Part shown: positions 53,487-62,927 of the stretch, in pieces | How positions within the stretch are numbered: position 1 is the first letter of the stretch | Layout of the letters: every line of letters begins with the position of its first letter | Assembly: GCA_025351345.1 (NCBI GenBank) | Contig: JANXWB010000032.1 | Coordinates: 1-63,600, forward strand | Direction of reading: 5' to 3' | From: Synechococcales cyanobacterium GL140_1_metabat_312 | Lineage (GTDB): Bacteria > Cyanobacteriota > Cyanobacteriia > Leptolyngbyales > Leptolyngbyaceae | DNA length: 63,600 nucleotides | Program-made: the position numbers and the translations under genes | Notes under the pieces: model-generated | What the model saw: the letters and a program-made list of their open reading frames with translations, nothing else | The model's database searches: none | What the model was told of the DNA's origin: nothing

Positions 53487-55493
53487 CTATTTCAACAATG
53501 CCTTTGCACGGTTATAGACATTCTCGACCGTGAAGCCGAATTCCTTCATCAATACGCCGCCTGGAGCCGATGCGCCGAAGGTATCAATTCCCACGACATC
53601 GCCTTCAGTTCCAGCGTATTTGTGCCAGCCAAACGTTGTTCCAGCTTCCACAACGAGACGCTTGGTCACAGCCTTAGGCAAGACTGCATTTTTGTAAGCT
53701 GCATCTTGCTCTTCAAACAGTTCCACACAGGGCATGGAGACAACACAAACTTTATGGCCATCAGCCCGAAGCTTGGCAGCAGTATCCACGCAAAGGCTGA
53801 CTTCGCTACCCGTACCGATCAAGATGATGTCAGACAGGTCGCCATCGTTGGACAGAATGTATCCACCGCGTGCAACTGCTTCGATGCTAGAACCCGCCAA
53901 CTGAGGCAAGGCTTGACGAGTCATGGCCATGATGGAAGAGGTTGTACGACGTTCCATCGCCACTTTGTAGGATCCAGAAGTCTCGTTACCATCCGCAGGA
54001 CGGAAGACTAGGAGGTTCGGGATGACGCGGAGGGATGCGATCGTTTCCACGGGTTGGTGAGTCGGGCCATCTTCACCGAGGGCGATCGAATCGTGGGTCA
54101 GGACATAGATGACTTGAGTTTCAGCCAAAGCCGACAACCGGACAGCGCCGCGCATGTAGTCCACGAAGACTAGGAACGTTGCACCAAAGGGAACCAAACC
54201 TGTTTTGTGGAGATAGATGCCGTTACAGATGGCCGCCATTCCATGTTCACGGACGCCAAAGCGCAGGTTACGCCCCGCGTAGCTTCCTTTTTGGAAATCA
54301 GCAAAGCCCTTAAGTTGGGTCAAGTTGGAGTGGGTCAAGTCAGCAGAACCACCGATTAATTCGGGGACTGCATTCGCGATCGCGTTCAGGGTCTTTTCAG
54401 AAGTCTGACGGGTCGCTAGGGGCTTGTCTTCAGGGGTGTAAGTTGGCAAACACTTCTCCCAACCTGTCGGCAGTTCGTAGCTGGTTTGACGGGTGATGCG
54501 GGCTGCGTCTTCGGGATACTTAGTCTTGTAAGTTTCCCAAGTCTTGTTCCACTCAGCTTCAGCCTCAGCACCGCGTTCTACGGCTTTTGCATAGTAAGCT
54601 TTTGCTTCTTCAGGAACGACAAATGGCTCGTAGTTCCAGTTCAATGCTTCACGGGTGAGTTTGATTTCGTCGCCGCCCAATGCTGCGCCGTGAATGCCTG
54701 CGGTGCCGCCTTTATTTGGGGAACCAAAGCCGATCGTGGTGCGGACTTTGATCATAGTGGGCTTAGTAGTTTCAGCCTTCGCTTGGTCGATCGCCTTTGC
54801 AATGGCTTCTGTGTTGGTGTCGCCATCGGGTACAACGATCACTTGCCAGCCGTAAGCTTCAAAGCGCTTGCCAACGTCTTCGGTGAAGGAGACTTCGGTG
54901 TCGCCATCGATCGAAATGTGGTTATCGTCGTAGAGGGCGATCAATTTACCCAGACCCAAGTGACCAGCCAAGGAGCAAGCTTCACCGGAAACGCCTTCCA
55001 TGTTACAGCCGTCACCCACGATGGTGTAGGTGTATTGGTCGAAGATGGTGCAGTCGGGCTTGTTGAAGGTTGCAGCCATATGTGCTTCGGCCATGGCCAA
55101 GCCTACAGCGTTACAAATCCCTTGACCCAATGGACCTGTGGTGACTTCGATGCCAGGAGTCATGAAGTTTTCAGGATGTCCGGGAGTTTTGGATCCCCAT
55201 TGACGGAATTGTTTGATGTCGTCGATGCTTACGCTGTCGTAGCCGAATAGGTGCATCAACGAGTATTGCAGCATGGATCCATGTCCAGCCGAAAGTACGA
55301 AACGATCGCGGTTCAACCAAGTGGGGTTCTTGGGGTTGAATTTGAGAAATTTGTCCCACAGGGTAAACGCCATGGGCGCTGCCCCCATCGGTAGGCCGGG
55401 ATGCCCGGATTTTGCCTTTTCGACGGCATCGATCGCTAAAAATCGGATCGAGTTAATACAAAGCTGTTCGACGGATTGGGTTGCAACGACCAT
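53487..55493 (-). CDS. tkt: Transketolase
   Basis: ThDP enzyme of the Calvin cycle and pentose phosphate pathway, moving two-carbon units between sugar phosphates. 668 residues: [60 protein letters not shown], ThDP motif [20 protein letters not shown] ending in [14 protein letters not shown], then [20 protein letters not shown] (catalytic Glu), [20 protein letters not shown] and C-terminal [17 protein letters not shown]. All typical. The start ATG 55493 is preceded by an A/T-rich sequence (ATATATATTG). The divergent region 55494-55809 shows no supported gene. Confidence 0.97.
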   Translation of the reverse strand: MVVATQSVEQLCINSIRFLAIDAVEKAKSGHPGLPMGAAPMAFTLWDKFLKFNPKNPTWLNRDRFVLSAGHGSMLQYSLMHLFGYDSVSIDDIKQFRQWGSKTPGHPENFMTPGIEVTTGPLGQGICNAVGLAMAEAHMAATFNKPDCTIFDQYTYTIVGDGCNMEGVSGEACSLAGHLGLGKLIALYDDNHISIDGDTEVSFTEDVGKRFEAYGWQVIVVPDGDTNTEAIAKAIDQAKAETTKPTMIKVRTTIGFGSPNKGGTAGIHGAALGGDEIKLTREALNWNYEPFVVPEEAKAYYAKAVERGAEAEAEWNKTWETYKTKYPEDAARITRQTSYELPTGWEKCLPTYTPEDKPLATRQTSEKTLNAIANAVPELIGGSADLTHSNLTQLKGFADFQKGSYAGRNLRFGVREHGMAAICNGIYLHKTGLVPFGATFLVFVDYMRGAVRLSALAETQVIYVLTHDSIALGEDGPTHQPVETIASLRVIPNLLVFRPADGNETSGSYKVAMERRTTSSIMAMTRQALPQLAGSSIEAVARGGYILSNDGDLSDIILIGTGSEVSLCVDTAAKLRADGHKVCVVSMPCVELFEEQDAAYKNAVLPKAVTKRLVVEAGTTFGWHKYAGTEGDVVGIDTFGASAPGGVLMKEFGFTVENVYNRAKALLK

Positions 55494-55809
55494 GATATAT
55501 ATTGTGTTTGGGTTGACTAACGGCGGACTCTTGGACCTGAAAGCAAGCAGACGATGAGACTCTAGGTAAGTAGAAATACTCAGAATGATTTGTCCAATCA
55601 GTATGCCAGATCATGAGCATTTTTTTGAAAGCTACGATCGAGCAGATCCTATTATTGTGGAAAATGGTATCGATCGAGACGACAAAGCGAAAAGTTTTTC
55701 TGATGGTGGGCGAGGGAATATTGGCGTGAGGGTGTTTTGGGGCGGGGCGATCGGCAGCAAGTATCGTAAAATTGTGTAGGCGTTTGATGTCAAATTTTGA
55801 GGTCAAATC

Positions 55810-56281
55810 GTGCGGATTCCTTATGATGCTGTGATTCCAGATGGGAAAATCACTCGTTACCTTACTAGTGCCTAAACCTCGGAGTGACAAGTCAAAGTTC
55901 CTAGGGAAAGCAGGATTTACCTTGAATAATCCAGATGAGTTAAAACTAGCACTCCAAGAACAAGCCGTTTCTAATGAGGCGATTGAAGAACGGACTGATC
56001 AGTATGGAACCTTTTATCAGATCCAGTGAGAATTAGTGGGAGTCAATGGAATTTGTCTTCCCATCATTAGCGTTTGGTTGCATCGACAAATTGATGGGAA
56101 ATTTCAGTTTGTGACACTCGTTACCTGTCTTCGATCGCCTTCAAAATATGCTTCTATATGCGTCGTTTGTGAGCCTATTTGTATTTGTGGGGGATTTTTA
56201 AGGTGGATTTATGAAGCGATCGTAAAATCTGTCTCGATTGTTGTGGATAAAATATGGAACTCTGCGGAGTTTAAGAATTAG
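55810..56281 (+). pseudogene. DUF6883-like protein, frameshifted with an internal stop
   Basis: From a GTG at 55810 the frame reads RIPYDAVIPDGKITRYL, then one extra A at about 55863 shifts it; the next frame gives LVPKPRSDKSKFLGKAGFTL, NNPDELKLALQEQA, YGTFYQIQ, a TGA stop at 56027-56029, and continues in the same frame with ELVGVNGICLPIISVWLHRQ and DGKFQFVTLV. This is the DUF6883 pattern (K-x2-Y-L-L...R..DKSKFL..GF; YG..Y.I.G.L.G.NG; S-V-W). Such genes occur with small partner genes in accessory regions. A frameshift plus a stop mark it as dead; residues after VTLV are probably non-native. Confidence 0.6.
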
Positions 56282-56368
56282 CTGATTGTGGAACTTTTGT
56301 TGGAGGCAGTGGCTTGAAAAGTGGATTTCGACTATGATAGGGATTAATAAGATATTCATCATGTACAT

Positions 56369-56602
56369 ATGCAATCTGTTTATCATTTGAATGCGAATGA
56401 ATTAGACGATCGATTTCTAGAGAGTCTAAGAGTTTTATTTGGCGATCGTAAGATCGAGATTGTAGTTTCATCAGTTGATGAGACGGAGTATTTATTAAAT
56501 CATCCGGCAAATCGTGAGCATCTCTTGAGAGCTATGAAAAATGCGGAAGAGGGAAAGAATTTGATTACGGTTAATCTCGAAGACTTACAACTTGTAGAGT
56601 AG
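56369..56602 (+). CDS. Antitoxin of a YoeB-type toxin-antitoxin pair
   Basis: 77-residue acidic protein: MQSVYHLNANELDDRFLESL, then KIEIVVSSVDETEYLLNHPA and a C-terminal helix HLLRAMKNAEEGKNLITVNL. The L-N-A-N-E-L-D-x-R-F-L-E-x-L start and D-E-T-E-Y-L-L block are those of cyanobacterial antitoxins paired with RelE/YoeB toxins. It would bind and neutralise the toxin encoded 2 bases downstream and repress the shared promoter. Start ATG 56369. The near-contact spacing (TAG, two bases, ATG) is typical of toxin-antitoxin operons. Confidence 0.78.
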   Translation: MQSVYHLNANELDDRFLESLRVLFGDRKIEIVVSSVDETEYLLNHPANREHLLRAMKNAEEGKNLITVNLEDLQLVE

Positions 56603-56604
56603 CG

Positions 56605-56868
56605 ATGAAGCGAAAATTGTCATTTGAAGGAGAGGCATTTGAAACATTTTCTAATTGGGCAAAGCTCGATAAGAAAATCTATAGCAAAATTGTGATACTC
56701 ATCCAAGATATCGATCGATCGCCTTTCAGTGGACTCGGAAAACCCGAACCACTTAAATATGAGTTAAGTGGGCTGTGGTCTCGAAGGATTAATGACGAAC
56801 ATCGTCTGGTTTATCGTGTTACAGAAATAGAAGTTACTATTCTTTCTTGCCAATATCATTACGAGTAA
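56605..56868 (+). CDS. Txe/YoeB-family mRNA interferase toxin
   Basis: 87-residue toxin that would cleave mRNA in the ribosomal A site. The second half, SPFSGLGKPEPLKYELSGLW, then SRRINDEHRLVYRV and the C-terminal CQYHYE, is the YoeB signature. Putative active-site residues Glu48, Arg67, His85 and Tyr86 are all present (numbering from this ATG). The N-terminus KRKLSFEGEAFETFSNWAKL is typical as well. It should be active if expressed. Lies directly behind its antitoxin gene and next to the decayed DUF6883 gene. Confidence 0.9.
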   Translation: MKRKLSFEGEAFETFSNWAKLDKKIYSKIVILIQDIDRSPFSGLGKPEPLKYELSGLWSRRINDEHRLVYRVTEIEVTILSCQYHYE

Positions 56869-56982
56869 AATGTAGATAACAACTATGGTATACGCTCCAA
56901 GAGAACAACTTTACAATTTATTTATTGTCTATTTTCAGATCCTGCAAATGACAATATTGATGATGAGCAACTTGTCCATACA

Positions 56983-57228
56983 ATGGCAAAAGAGATTTCA
57001 CCAAATTCTTTATCTTTGATTAAAAATGAAATCTGTAACCTAAAACAAGAGGTTCCATTTCCTTGGCGAGAACTAGGAAAAGCTTCAAATAGATACTTTG
57101 AGAGTGATGTAGATGCCTATGAGTGGCTAGATGAAGTCCTACTAGCTCTGATGGAATTGGGGGTTATAAAGTATGCGCGAAGTAGCGAATCCCAATATTG
57201 TAACGCTCTGGCACAGGTGGCGCGGTAG
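56983..57228 (+). CDS. Hypothetical protein (81 aa), possibly truncated
   Basis: The frame from ATG 56983 gives LIKNEICNLKQEVPFPWREL, YFESDVDAYEWLDEVLLALM and ELGVIKYARSSESQYC. The open frame extends upstream through FSDPANDNIDDEQLVHTM without a start, so the visible part may be the end of a longer, broken gene. It looks protein-coding (acidic helices, no low complexity) but I recognise no family. It lies 114 bases after the YoeB toxin and 41 bases before the phosphoketolase-like gene. Confidence 0.4.
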   Translation: MAKEISPNSLSLIKNEICNLKQEVPFPWRELGKASNRYFESDVDAYEWLDEVLLALMELGVIKYARSSESQYCNALAQVAR

Positions 57229-57268
57229 GATAAATTGTTGAAATTTTTGATCCCCACCTAGGTATCCT

Positions 57269-59452
57269 ATGAGCGCACCTGCATTTTGCGACGGTATTCA
57301 GTATTTCGGTGAAACGCCTCAAGGCTTTGAGCAGTATGGCAAAACGGCGGCGATCGGACCCACTGCCAAAGCTGTGAACCCAACCGACCCGTCAGCCGCT
57401 TATCAATCAATGCTCTACAGTGATGCGCTGCGCTATCTGATGCTGCAAATGACAGCAAGTAAAGCATCAGGACACCCAGGAGGGTTCGCTAGCCAAGCGG
57501 AGGCTTATGCGGCGTTGGTGCTATTGGGGCATAAAAATTTTGTGACGGAAGTGGGACACCATGCGCCGGGATTCTACTGTGCGATGTTCTTGGATCAATC
57601 CCTGGAAGATATGGGGATTAAAACGGTGACGGATCTGCGCGATCGGTTCCGGGAACGTCATGGATTGCTGGGCCACTTATCGGGTCAAATTCCAGGTTTG
57701 CTAGCTCCGGCAGGTCCGTTGGGTCAAGGCCAGCATTTTGCCATGGCGGGGGCGTTGTTGAATCCGGGCGTGTTGTTCCCTTGTACGATCGGAGATGGCG
57801 GTTTGGGTGAGCCGTACATTATGAGCGCGATCGGTCATTTCAATACGGCCTATCCCAAGGTGACAAACTTCTTGCCCGTATTGGTCTGGAATGGTTTTTC
57901 GCAAGAACATCATAGTATGGTGTCACTGAAATCTAATGAAGACATGACGGCATATTGGAGCGGGAATGGATTTAAAGAAGTGATTTTGGTGAATGCCAAA
58001 GACTTTGATGATCAAAATCAACCGGGTGAATATGTTGATAGCACAATGTTCTCCTTTGAGAAGCGATTGGCGTTTAATCAGGCAGTGTTAGCAGCGGCGG
58101 ATAAGGCGGCGAAGTCTGCATTGGGTGGGACATTGACGGTGATGATCATCAAACAGCTTAAGGGCGCTGGTGTTCATGCTCGCGGTGCGAAATCCCATAA
58201 CTTGTATCCCCATCATACGTTGGAGAATGCGGATATTATTGCCGGAATGAAGTCCTGTGCATTATCGCCAGAAGCTTGGGAATTGGTCCGATCGAACTGT
58301 GTACGTGCGGGGGGCGGAAGTTCGAGTAAGGTGGCGGTGACGGAATTCACTCGACCATTGCCAGATTTAGGAACATTGCCTTTAGTCGAGTTTGAAGTTG
58401 GCGGTGAGAACAAAGTTTCCACAACTGCGATGGGTGCCATTGTGGGTTATGTGGGTAAAACGGATTCTAATTTCGTGGTCACCAATGCTGACGGAAATGA
58501 AGCGTCTGGCATTGCGAATATTAATCAAGTTCTTAAAATCAATCACCCAACGGAAGATCCGCTTTATAATCAATCTCCCGGTGGCCAAGTGTATGAGCCA
58601 TTGAGTGAAGATGCTTGTGCGGGTTTGGCGGTCGGGATGGCATTGTTTGGGGCACGATCGCTTTGGTGTTCTTATGAATCATTTGCAATTAATGGCCTTC
58701 CCATTTGGCAGACCGTCACGCAAGCCATGGCAGAACTCCGCCGTCCAACCCCTTCGACGATTTGTTTATTTACAGCAGGCGCACTTGAACAAGGTCGAAA
58801 TGGCTGGACCCACCAACGTCCTGAAATTGAGGCATATTTTGCTTCGATGTTGCGCAATGGTAATGTATTTGCACTTTTTCCAACGGATGCAAACAGTACT
58901 CAAGTCTGTTACGAATGGGCGCTTTCGACGAAAAATAAAGGCATAACCATTACCGTCAGCAAATCGCCATTACCTATTCATACAACCTTTGCTCAAACTC
59001 TGGAGGGGCTTGAAAAAGGCGGTGTAATATTGCACGAAAGTAAAGGGTCTAAAACCATTGTATTAGCTACGATCGGTGATTTAGTTCTCGGTCCAGTGTT
59101 GGCGGCGGCTAAACAATTGGAAGCGCAAGGTTTGGGTGTGCGAGTGGTTGCGGTGATGAATCCGCGTCGTTTGTATCGCAGTTCTGATGTACTTTGGGAT
59201 ACTTGTTCGGAAGCAGATTCTGGATTCCTGTCAGATGCCGAATTTGATGCATTGTTTGGCGGTGATTCGTTGGTGGGTGTGACGGGCGGTACGGCTAATA
59301 TGCTGGAACCTGTTCTTTTGCGCAGTAAAGCAAACCGTGATATTTTCGCCTGGAAACGCGGGGAAACGACAGCTTCGGCAGGTGAACTGATGACGTTCAA
59401 TGGGATTACCGCAGATGCGATCGCGAAACGGGCGATCGAGCTTGTGGGTTAG
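57269..59452 (+). CDS. Divergent phosphoketolase/transketolase-like ThDP enzyme (XFPK2 type)
   Basis: 727 residues. N-terminal MTASKASGHPGGFASQAEAY resembles the transketolase GHPG motif; ThDP motif TIGDGGLGEPYIMSAIGHFN ends in LPVLVWNGFSQEHHSM, which parallels the GDGE..LHLNG layout of phosphoketolase. The second half has LAVGMALFGARSLWCSYESF and GALEQGRNGWTHQRPEIEAY, like the pyrimidine-binding and GFTHQDPG regions of phosphoketolase. I recall a similar second cyanobacterial gene (sll0529 in Synechocystis) proposed as phosphoketolase 2. Distinct from xfp at 18814 in length and motifs. The reaction is inferred, not proven; a transketolase-like activity on other sugars is possible. Start ATG 57269. 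Confidence 0.75.
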   Translation: MSAPAFCDGIQYFGETPQGFEQYGKTAAIGPTAKAVNPTDPSAAYQSMLYSDALRYLMLQMTASKASGHPGGFASQAEAYAALVLLGHKNFVTEVGHHAPGFYCAMFLDQSLEDMGIKTVTDLRDRFRERHGLLGHLSGQIPGLLAPAGPLGQGQHFAMAGALLNPGVLFPCTIGDGGLGEPYIMSAIGHFNTAYPKVTNFLPVLVWNGFSQEHHSMVSLKSNEDMTAYWSGNGFKEVILVNAKDFDDQNQPGEYVDSTMFSFEKRLAFNQAVLAAADKAAKSALGGTLTVMIIKQLKGAGVHARGAKSHNLYPHHTLENADIIAGMKSCALSPEAWELVRSNCVRAGGGSSSKVAVTEFTRPLPDLGTLPLVEFEVGGENKVSTTAMGAIVGYVGKTDSNFVVTNADGNEASGIANINQVLKINHPTEDPLYNQSPGGQVYEPLSEDACAGLAVGMALFGARSLWCSYESFAINGLPIWQTVTQAMAELRRPTPSTICLFTAGALEQGRNGWTHQRPEIEAYFASMLRNGNVFALFPTDANSTQVCYEWALSTKNKGITITVSKSPLPIHTTFAQTLEGLEKGGVILHESKGSKTIVLATIGDLVLGPVLAAAKQLEAQGLGVRVVAVMNPRRLYRSSDVLWDTCSEADSGFLSDAEFDALFGGDSLVGVTGGTANMLEPVLLRSKANRDIFAWKRGETTASAGELMTFNGITADAIAKRAIELVG

Positions 59453-59556
59453 GGTTGATTGCGATCGTCTCTTCTGTGGGAGGGGCGATCGTCCATAGTT
59501 GTTCTTTGATCATCGGTTCTCACGATATAATTATTTCGGGTGTTCAGAATACAGAT

Positions 59557-59913
59557 ATGTCGCTCAATTACGTTTATGACTTTTTAGAGGATTCGCCTAA
59601 CTACCCAGAGAACTTTTATTCAACACCAAAGCGATCGGTGGCGGTGATAACTTTGGGGCTTTGTGCGGCGATCGTAGGTGGAAGTATTAGTTTGAATGAA
59701 GCGGAAGTCAGTTTATTTAGTCCTAAGATTTTAATTAGATTGGAGGCTTTGGGATTGCCAGAGTCATTAATTGAGATTGTGCATTTGGGGACAGAATTGG
59801 CGGATGTCGAGCAGTTAATTCCCGATCGTTTTGGAGACAGTATTGCTGAAATCCAGTCGAAGGCGTTGGCCCCAAAAATCATGTTTGCATCACGATCAGC
59901 AATGAATACATGA
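59557..59913 (+). CDS. DUF3969-like small protein
   Basis: 118 residues from ATG 59557 (the open frame reaches back to 59455 without a better start). YSTPKRSVAVITLGLCAAIV, GGSISLNEAEVSLFSPKILI, LGLPESLIEIVHLGTELADV and QLIPDRFGDSIAEIQSKAL match the DUF3969 pattern (LTLG..AAI..G.IS..EAE..LFSP....L...GL...LIE..HLG.EL.D...L.P). Some members sit beside toxin genes and are proposed immunity proteins. The last 13 residues (APKIMFASRSAMNT) look non-native and overlap the antisense gene 59616-60167, so the C-terminus may be altered. Confidence 0.65.
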   Translation: MSLNYVYDFLEDSPNYPENFYSTPKRSVAVITLGLCAAIVGGSISLNEAEVSLFSPKILIRLEALGLPESLIEIVHLGTELADVEQLIPDRFGDSIAEIQSKALAPKIMFASRSAMNT

Positions 59914-60167
59914 TTGACACCGACAGGATTTTTCCAGCTTTTCAGTACAGAGCCGTCACGTAAAGCGAAGAGGGGTGTAGCTCGTTTAAAGTCTCTACTG
60001 TGAGCTTGGGTCATTCCAAGCACTTGATTAAGGACATCAACGACTTCCTCTGCAACATTTGAAATACTATTAGCAACTGGTGCAGTACTGTTCCATTCAT
60101 CTACAGAGTTGTGGACTTTCTCATATACTCTCGACAGAGGTTCTAGGGCTTCTAGCGGATTAAACAT
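59616..60167 (-). CDS. Unknown protein, 3' part antisense to the DUF3969 gene
   Basis: The minus-strand frame starts at ATG 60167 with a clear AAGGAG site 10 bases upstream, a good sign of a real gene. The first 100 residues look natural (EALEPLSRVYEKVHNSVDEW; SISNVAEEVVDVLNQVLGMT; GVNHVFIADRDANMIFGANA with FDW). Beyond about residue 100 the frame reads antisense to DUF3969 and becomes Ser/Pro/Lys-rich and unconvincing. Probably the gene's own 3' end was lost and the frame now runs on. No family recognised; next to a DUF3969 gene it could be a toxin-like partner, but that is a guess. Confidence 0.45.
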   Translation of the reverse strand: MFNPLEALEPLSRVYEKVHNSVDEWNSTAPVANSISNVAEEVVDVLNQVLGMTQAHSRDFKRATPLFALRDGSVLKSWKNPVGVNHVFIADRDANMIFGANAFDWISAILSPKRSGINCSTSANSVPKCTISINDSGNPKASNLIKILGLNKLTSASFKLILPPTIAAQSPKVITATDRFGVE

Positions 60168-60536
60168 GATTGACTATTACTCCTTGTTTGTCTAACAAAC
60201 TACACGGACGGAAATTTTCTTGATCGAGGATCTTAAGACCTACACTTTTCTTATTTAGAGCTAGCCTATGGGACTTCAGACCGACAACTCATCCGCATAA
60301 GTACTGAAATCCTAATTTCAGACCGAGGGTATCGCATTTTCTCGTTCAGAAGATTCAGTAAAGGGAAAGCAAATAAAGATCATCCACACTTCATTTCTGT
60401 GCAGCCATTTTTGTAGAGCGATCGCTTCACGACATCATAGAATCGACTTTTGCTGACATCCGTCAAATCCTCGCAAGCTTCTACTATACTAATAGGCTGG
60501 AACGCGCATTGATAGAGAAGTTAGGGGACAAAGTTC

Positions 60537-61985
60537 ATGGCATCCATTCGGGAACTACACAATCAATTGGTCACAAAAGAACGATCGGCGGTGGAAATTA
60601 CCCAAGCCTATCTCGATCGCATCCAAGCGGTTGACAACCAAGTTAATAGCTTCTTGTTGGTCACACCGGATCATGCTCTTGCTCAAGCCAAAGCCGTGGA
60701 TGCCAAAATTGCAGCGGGTGAACAGATTGGAATGCTAGCCGGGATTCCGATCGCCGTCAAAGATAATATTTGTACTCAAAATATTCGCACCACCTGCGCC
60801 TCTAGAATTCTCGAAAATTTCATTCCGCCCTACGAATCTACCGTCAGCCAAAAGCTCATCGATGCAGGCATGGTAACGATCGGCAAAACCAACATGGACG
60901 AATTTGCCATGGGCGGCTCCACCGAAACCTCAGCCTTTAAAAAGACCTCCAATCCTTGGAATCTCGAATGTGTTCCTGGCGGCTCCTCCGGTGGATCTGC
61001 CGCAGCCGTGTCAGCAGGTGAAGCGCCCGTTTCCTTGGGGTCTGATACTGGCGGATCCATTCGTCAACCTGCGGCATTCTGCGGCATTGTGGGCATGAAG
61101 CCGACCTATGGTTTGGTATCGCGCTATGGACTTGTTGCGTTTGCTTCGTCATTGGATCAGATTGGGCCATTCTCGACGACCGTAGAAGATAGTGCCGTGG
61201 TGTTAGGGGCGATCGCAGGTTATGACGCAAAAGATGCGACCAGTTTGAAAGTGGAGGTGCCCGACTATACCCAATATTTGAAAACAGATTTAAAGGGCAA
61301 AAAAATTGGTGTTATTCAAGAAACCTTTGGTGAGGGACTTGATCCAGAAGTAGCAGCGGCGACTCAGGAAGCTATTGAAAAAATGAAGGAACTCGGTGCC
61401 GAAATCATCGATATTTCCTGTCCCCGCTTTCGCTATGGCATCAGCGCTTACTATATTATCGCCCCTTGCGAAGCCTCGGCCAACCTAGCACGGTATGATG
61501 GCGTTCGCTATGGTCGCCGGGTCGAAGATGCGGAAAATTTGTTAGATATGTATAAACGTACGCGGGCAGAAGGCTTTGGAGCTGAAGTGAAGCGGCGGAT
61601 TATGATCGGAACCTATGCGTTGTCGGCGGGCTATTACGATGCTTATTATTTGAAAGCGCAAAAGGTTCGGACCTTGATCAAACAAGACTTTGAAGCAGCA
61701 TTTGAAAAAGTGGATGTCTTAGTATCGCCCACTTCTCCCACAACAGCTTTCAAATTGGGTGCAAAGCTAGCTGATCCATTGAGCATGTATTTAGATGATT
61801 TGATGACAATTCCGGTCAATATGGCGGGATTGCCGGGATTGAGTTTACCCTGTGGTATGGATTCGTCGGGAATGCCGATCGGACTTCAAATCATTGGGAA
61901 TGTATTGCGGGAAGATCAAGTTTTTCATACCGCGTATGCCTATGAACAAGCGACAAATTGGCATAATAATGTTGCAAAGTTATAA
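60537..61985 (+). CDS. gatA: Glutamyl-tRNA(Gln) amidotransferase subunit A
   Basis: Amidase subunit of GatCAB, releasing ammonia from glutamine to convert Glu-tRNA(Gln) to Gln-tRNA(Gln), as in bacteria lacking GlnRS. 482 residues: catalytic Lys in [14 protein letters not shown] (near 78), amidase signature [20 protein letters not shown], and [20 protein letters not shown] with the catalytic Ser pair; also [20 protein letters not shown]. All triad residues present. ATG 60537 follows a GGGGAC-type site. The 369-base spacer 60168-60536 upstream shows no gene. Neither gatB nor gatC is in the window. Confidence 0.96.
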   Translation: MASIRELHNQLVTKERSAVEITQAYLDRIQAVDNQVNSFLLVTPDHALAQAKAVDAKIAAGEQIGMLAGIPIAVKDNICTQNIRTTCASRILENFIPPYESTVSQKLIDAGMVTIGKTNMDEFAMGGSTETSAFKKTSNPWNLECVPGGSSGGSAAAVSAGEAPVSLGSDTGGSIRQPAAFCGIVGMKPTYGLVSRYGLVAFASSLDQIGPFSTTVEDSAVVLGAIAGYDAKDATSLKVEVPDYTQYLKTDLKGKKIGVIQETFGEGLDPEVAAATQEAIEKMKELGAEIIDISCPRFRYGISAYYIIAPCEASANLARYDGVRYGRRVEDAENLLDMYKRTRAEGFGAEVKRRIMIGTYALSAGYYDAYYLKAQKVRTLIKQDFEAAFEKVDVLVSPTSPTTAFKLGAKLADPLSMYLDDLMTIPVNMAGLPGLSLPCGMDSSGMPIGLQIIGNVLREDQVFHTAYAYEQATNWHNNVAKL

Positions 61986-62269
61986 GGTTTGAGAGTCATA
62001 TGATTCATTCCTAATACTGATTTTCATAACCCGTGGAAAACAAGCATTTAATTGTTCTCCATGGATTTATTAGATTATTTCTCCCCGATCGAAGCAGGAA
62101 TTCATTGACCGGGGGAGATTTCGTTTATCGATAAAGAAATACAAAAGATAGTTCACAAGGGTGAAACGATTGTCTTCTAGATGATTACGATCGCCCAGTG
62201 GTCAGTTTAACGATTTTGGGCGAATCAAGATTTCCTGTTGTGAAGAACCAATAGTTCTAGAGAAAACGT

Positions 62270-62746
62270 TTACAGCTTAGTAGACTCACTTCCCATGGGG
62301 GCAACAAAATCTCGTAATACAGTGATTTGCTCCGAGTGATCGAGAGCCTGTAACTGAGTTAAACACTGAGAAGCATTGGCTTCCAGGGTGTAATCTTCAG
62401 GCATAGGAACGATCTCAGTACGGTCCATACCTTGAGCTAGGAAATACCAAAAGAGGAGTTTGGTTGTATCGCTTAAAGAACCATATTCTTGACTGACCGG
62501 ACCATCTTTACGATCGATAATGTCTCGTTGCACTTGAAGCTGTTCTTCATGGCTCATGGCTAGAACCTGTTGAAAAATGCCTTCAGCAATTGCTGGAGAA
62601 GCAGTACTTGCGCCTGGTGCAGCGGGTGTGATGGATTTCCCAACTTCTTTGTAGATATACCAGAGCAATGCCAATTTTTGATCCGTTGATAGATTTCCAA
62701 AGCTGGAAACAATCTGCGCGGTGGAGTCAGAAGTAATAGTACTCAA
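62270..62746 (-). CDS. Helical carotenoid protein (OCP N-terminal-domain homologue)
   Basis: 158 residues corresponding only to the all-helical N-terminal domain of orange carotenoid protein, which binds a ketocarotenoid and quenches phycobilisomes or singlet oxygen. Seen: STAQIVSSFGNLSTDQKLAL with LWYIYKEVGKSITPAAPGAS, then GIFQQVLAMSHEEQLQVQRD, YGSLSDTTKLLFWYFLAQGM and ANASQCLTQLQALDHSEQIT with VLRDFV. The best start is TTG 62746, with an AAAGAGG site just upstream; no ATG exists in the 5' part of the frame. Divergent from the C-terminal-domain homologue at 62928. Confidence 0.92.
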   Translation of the reverse strand: MSTITSDSTAQIVSSFGNLSTDQKLALLWYIYKEVGKSITPAAPGASTASPAIAEGIFQQVLAMSHEEQLQVQRDIIDRKDGPVSQEYGSLSDTTKLLFWYFLAQGMDRTEIVPMPEDYTLEANASQCLTQLQALDHSEQITVLRDFVAPMGSESTKL

Positions 62747-62859
62747 AGTAAACCTCTTTTCAATCTTTTTAATTTGTTTAACCTCAATTAGGTTAGGCAA
62801 TTCAAGACTAAAATAAAACTCACTTTAGAGAGATGTTGGAAACTCTATAAAGAGTAGTA

Positions 62860-62891
62860 AGTTACTATAGCTAACTAGGGCAGTTACTATA
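62860..62891. promoter_or_regulatory. Direct repeats between the divergent carotenoid-protein genes
   Basis: AGTTACTATA occurs at 62860-62869 and 62882-62891, exactly 22 bp (about two helix turns) apart. The first copy overlaps a short palindrome (AGTTA...TAACT). The repeats lie in the 180-base region shared by the two divergent genes and could be an operator for a common regulator; chance in A/T-rich DNA is possible. Confidence 0.4.
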
Positions 62892-62927
62892 TGTCACTGT
62901 ATTAAAAGTATCCGAGCAATTCAAATA

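Noticed and set aside
54486-55250. 254-codon plus-strand open frame inside transketolase
   Set aside because: It is fully antisense to the highly conserved transketolase and its Phe/Val/Gly-rich translation has no motif; a shadow of the real gene.
60168-60536. Possible regulatory RNA upstream of gatA
   Set aside because: No stable hairpin series, riboswitch motif or terminator could be identified in this stretch.
61986-62269. GTGGAAAACAA/TTGTTCTCCAT imperfect hairpin after gatA as a terminator
   Set aside because: The stem has a mismatch and no T-run follows, so support is too weak to list it.
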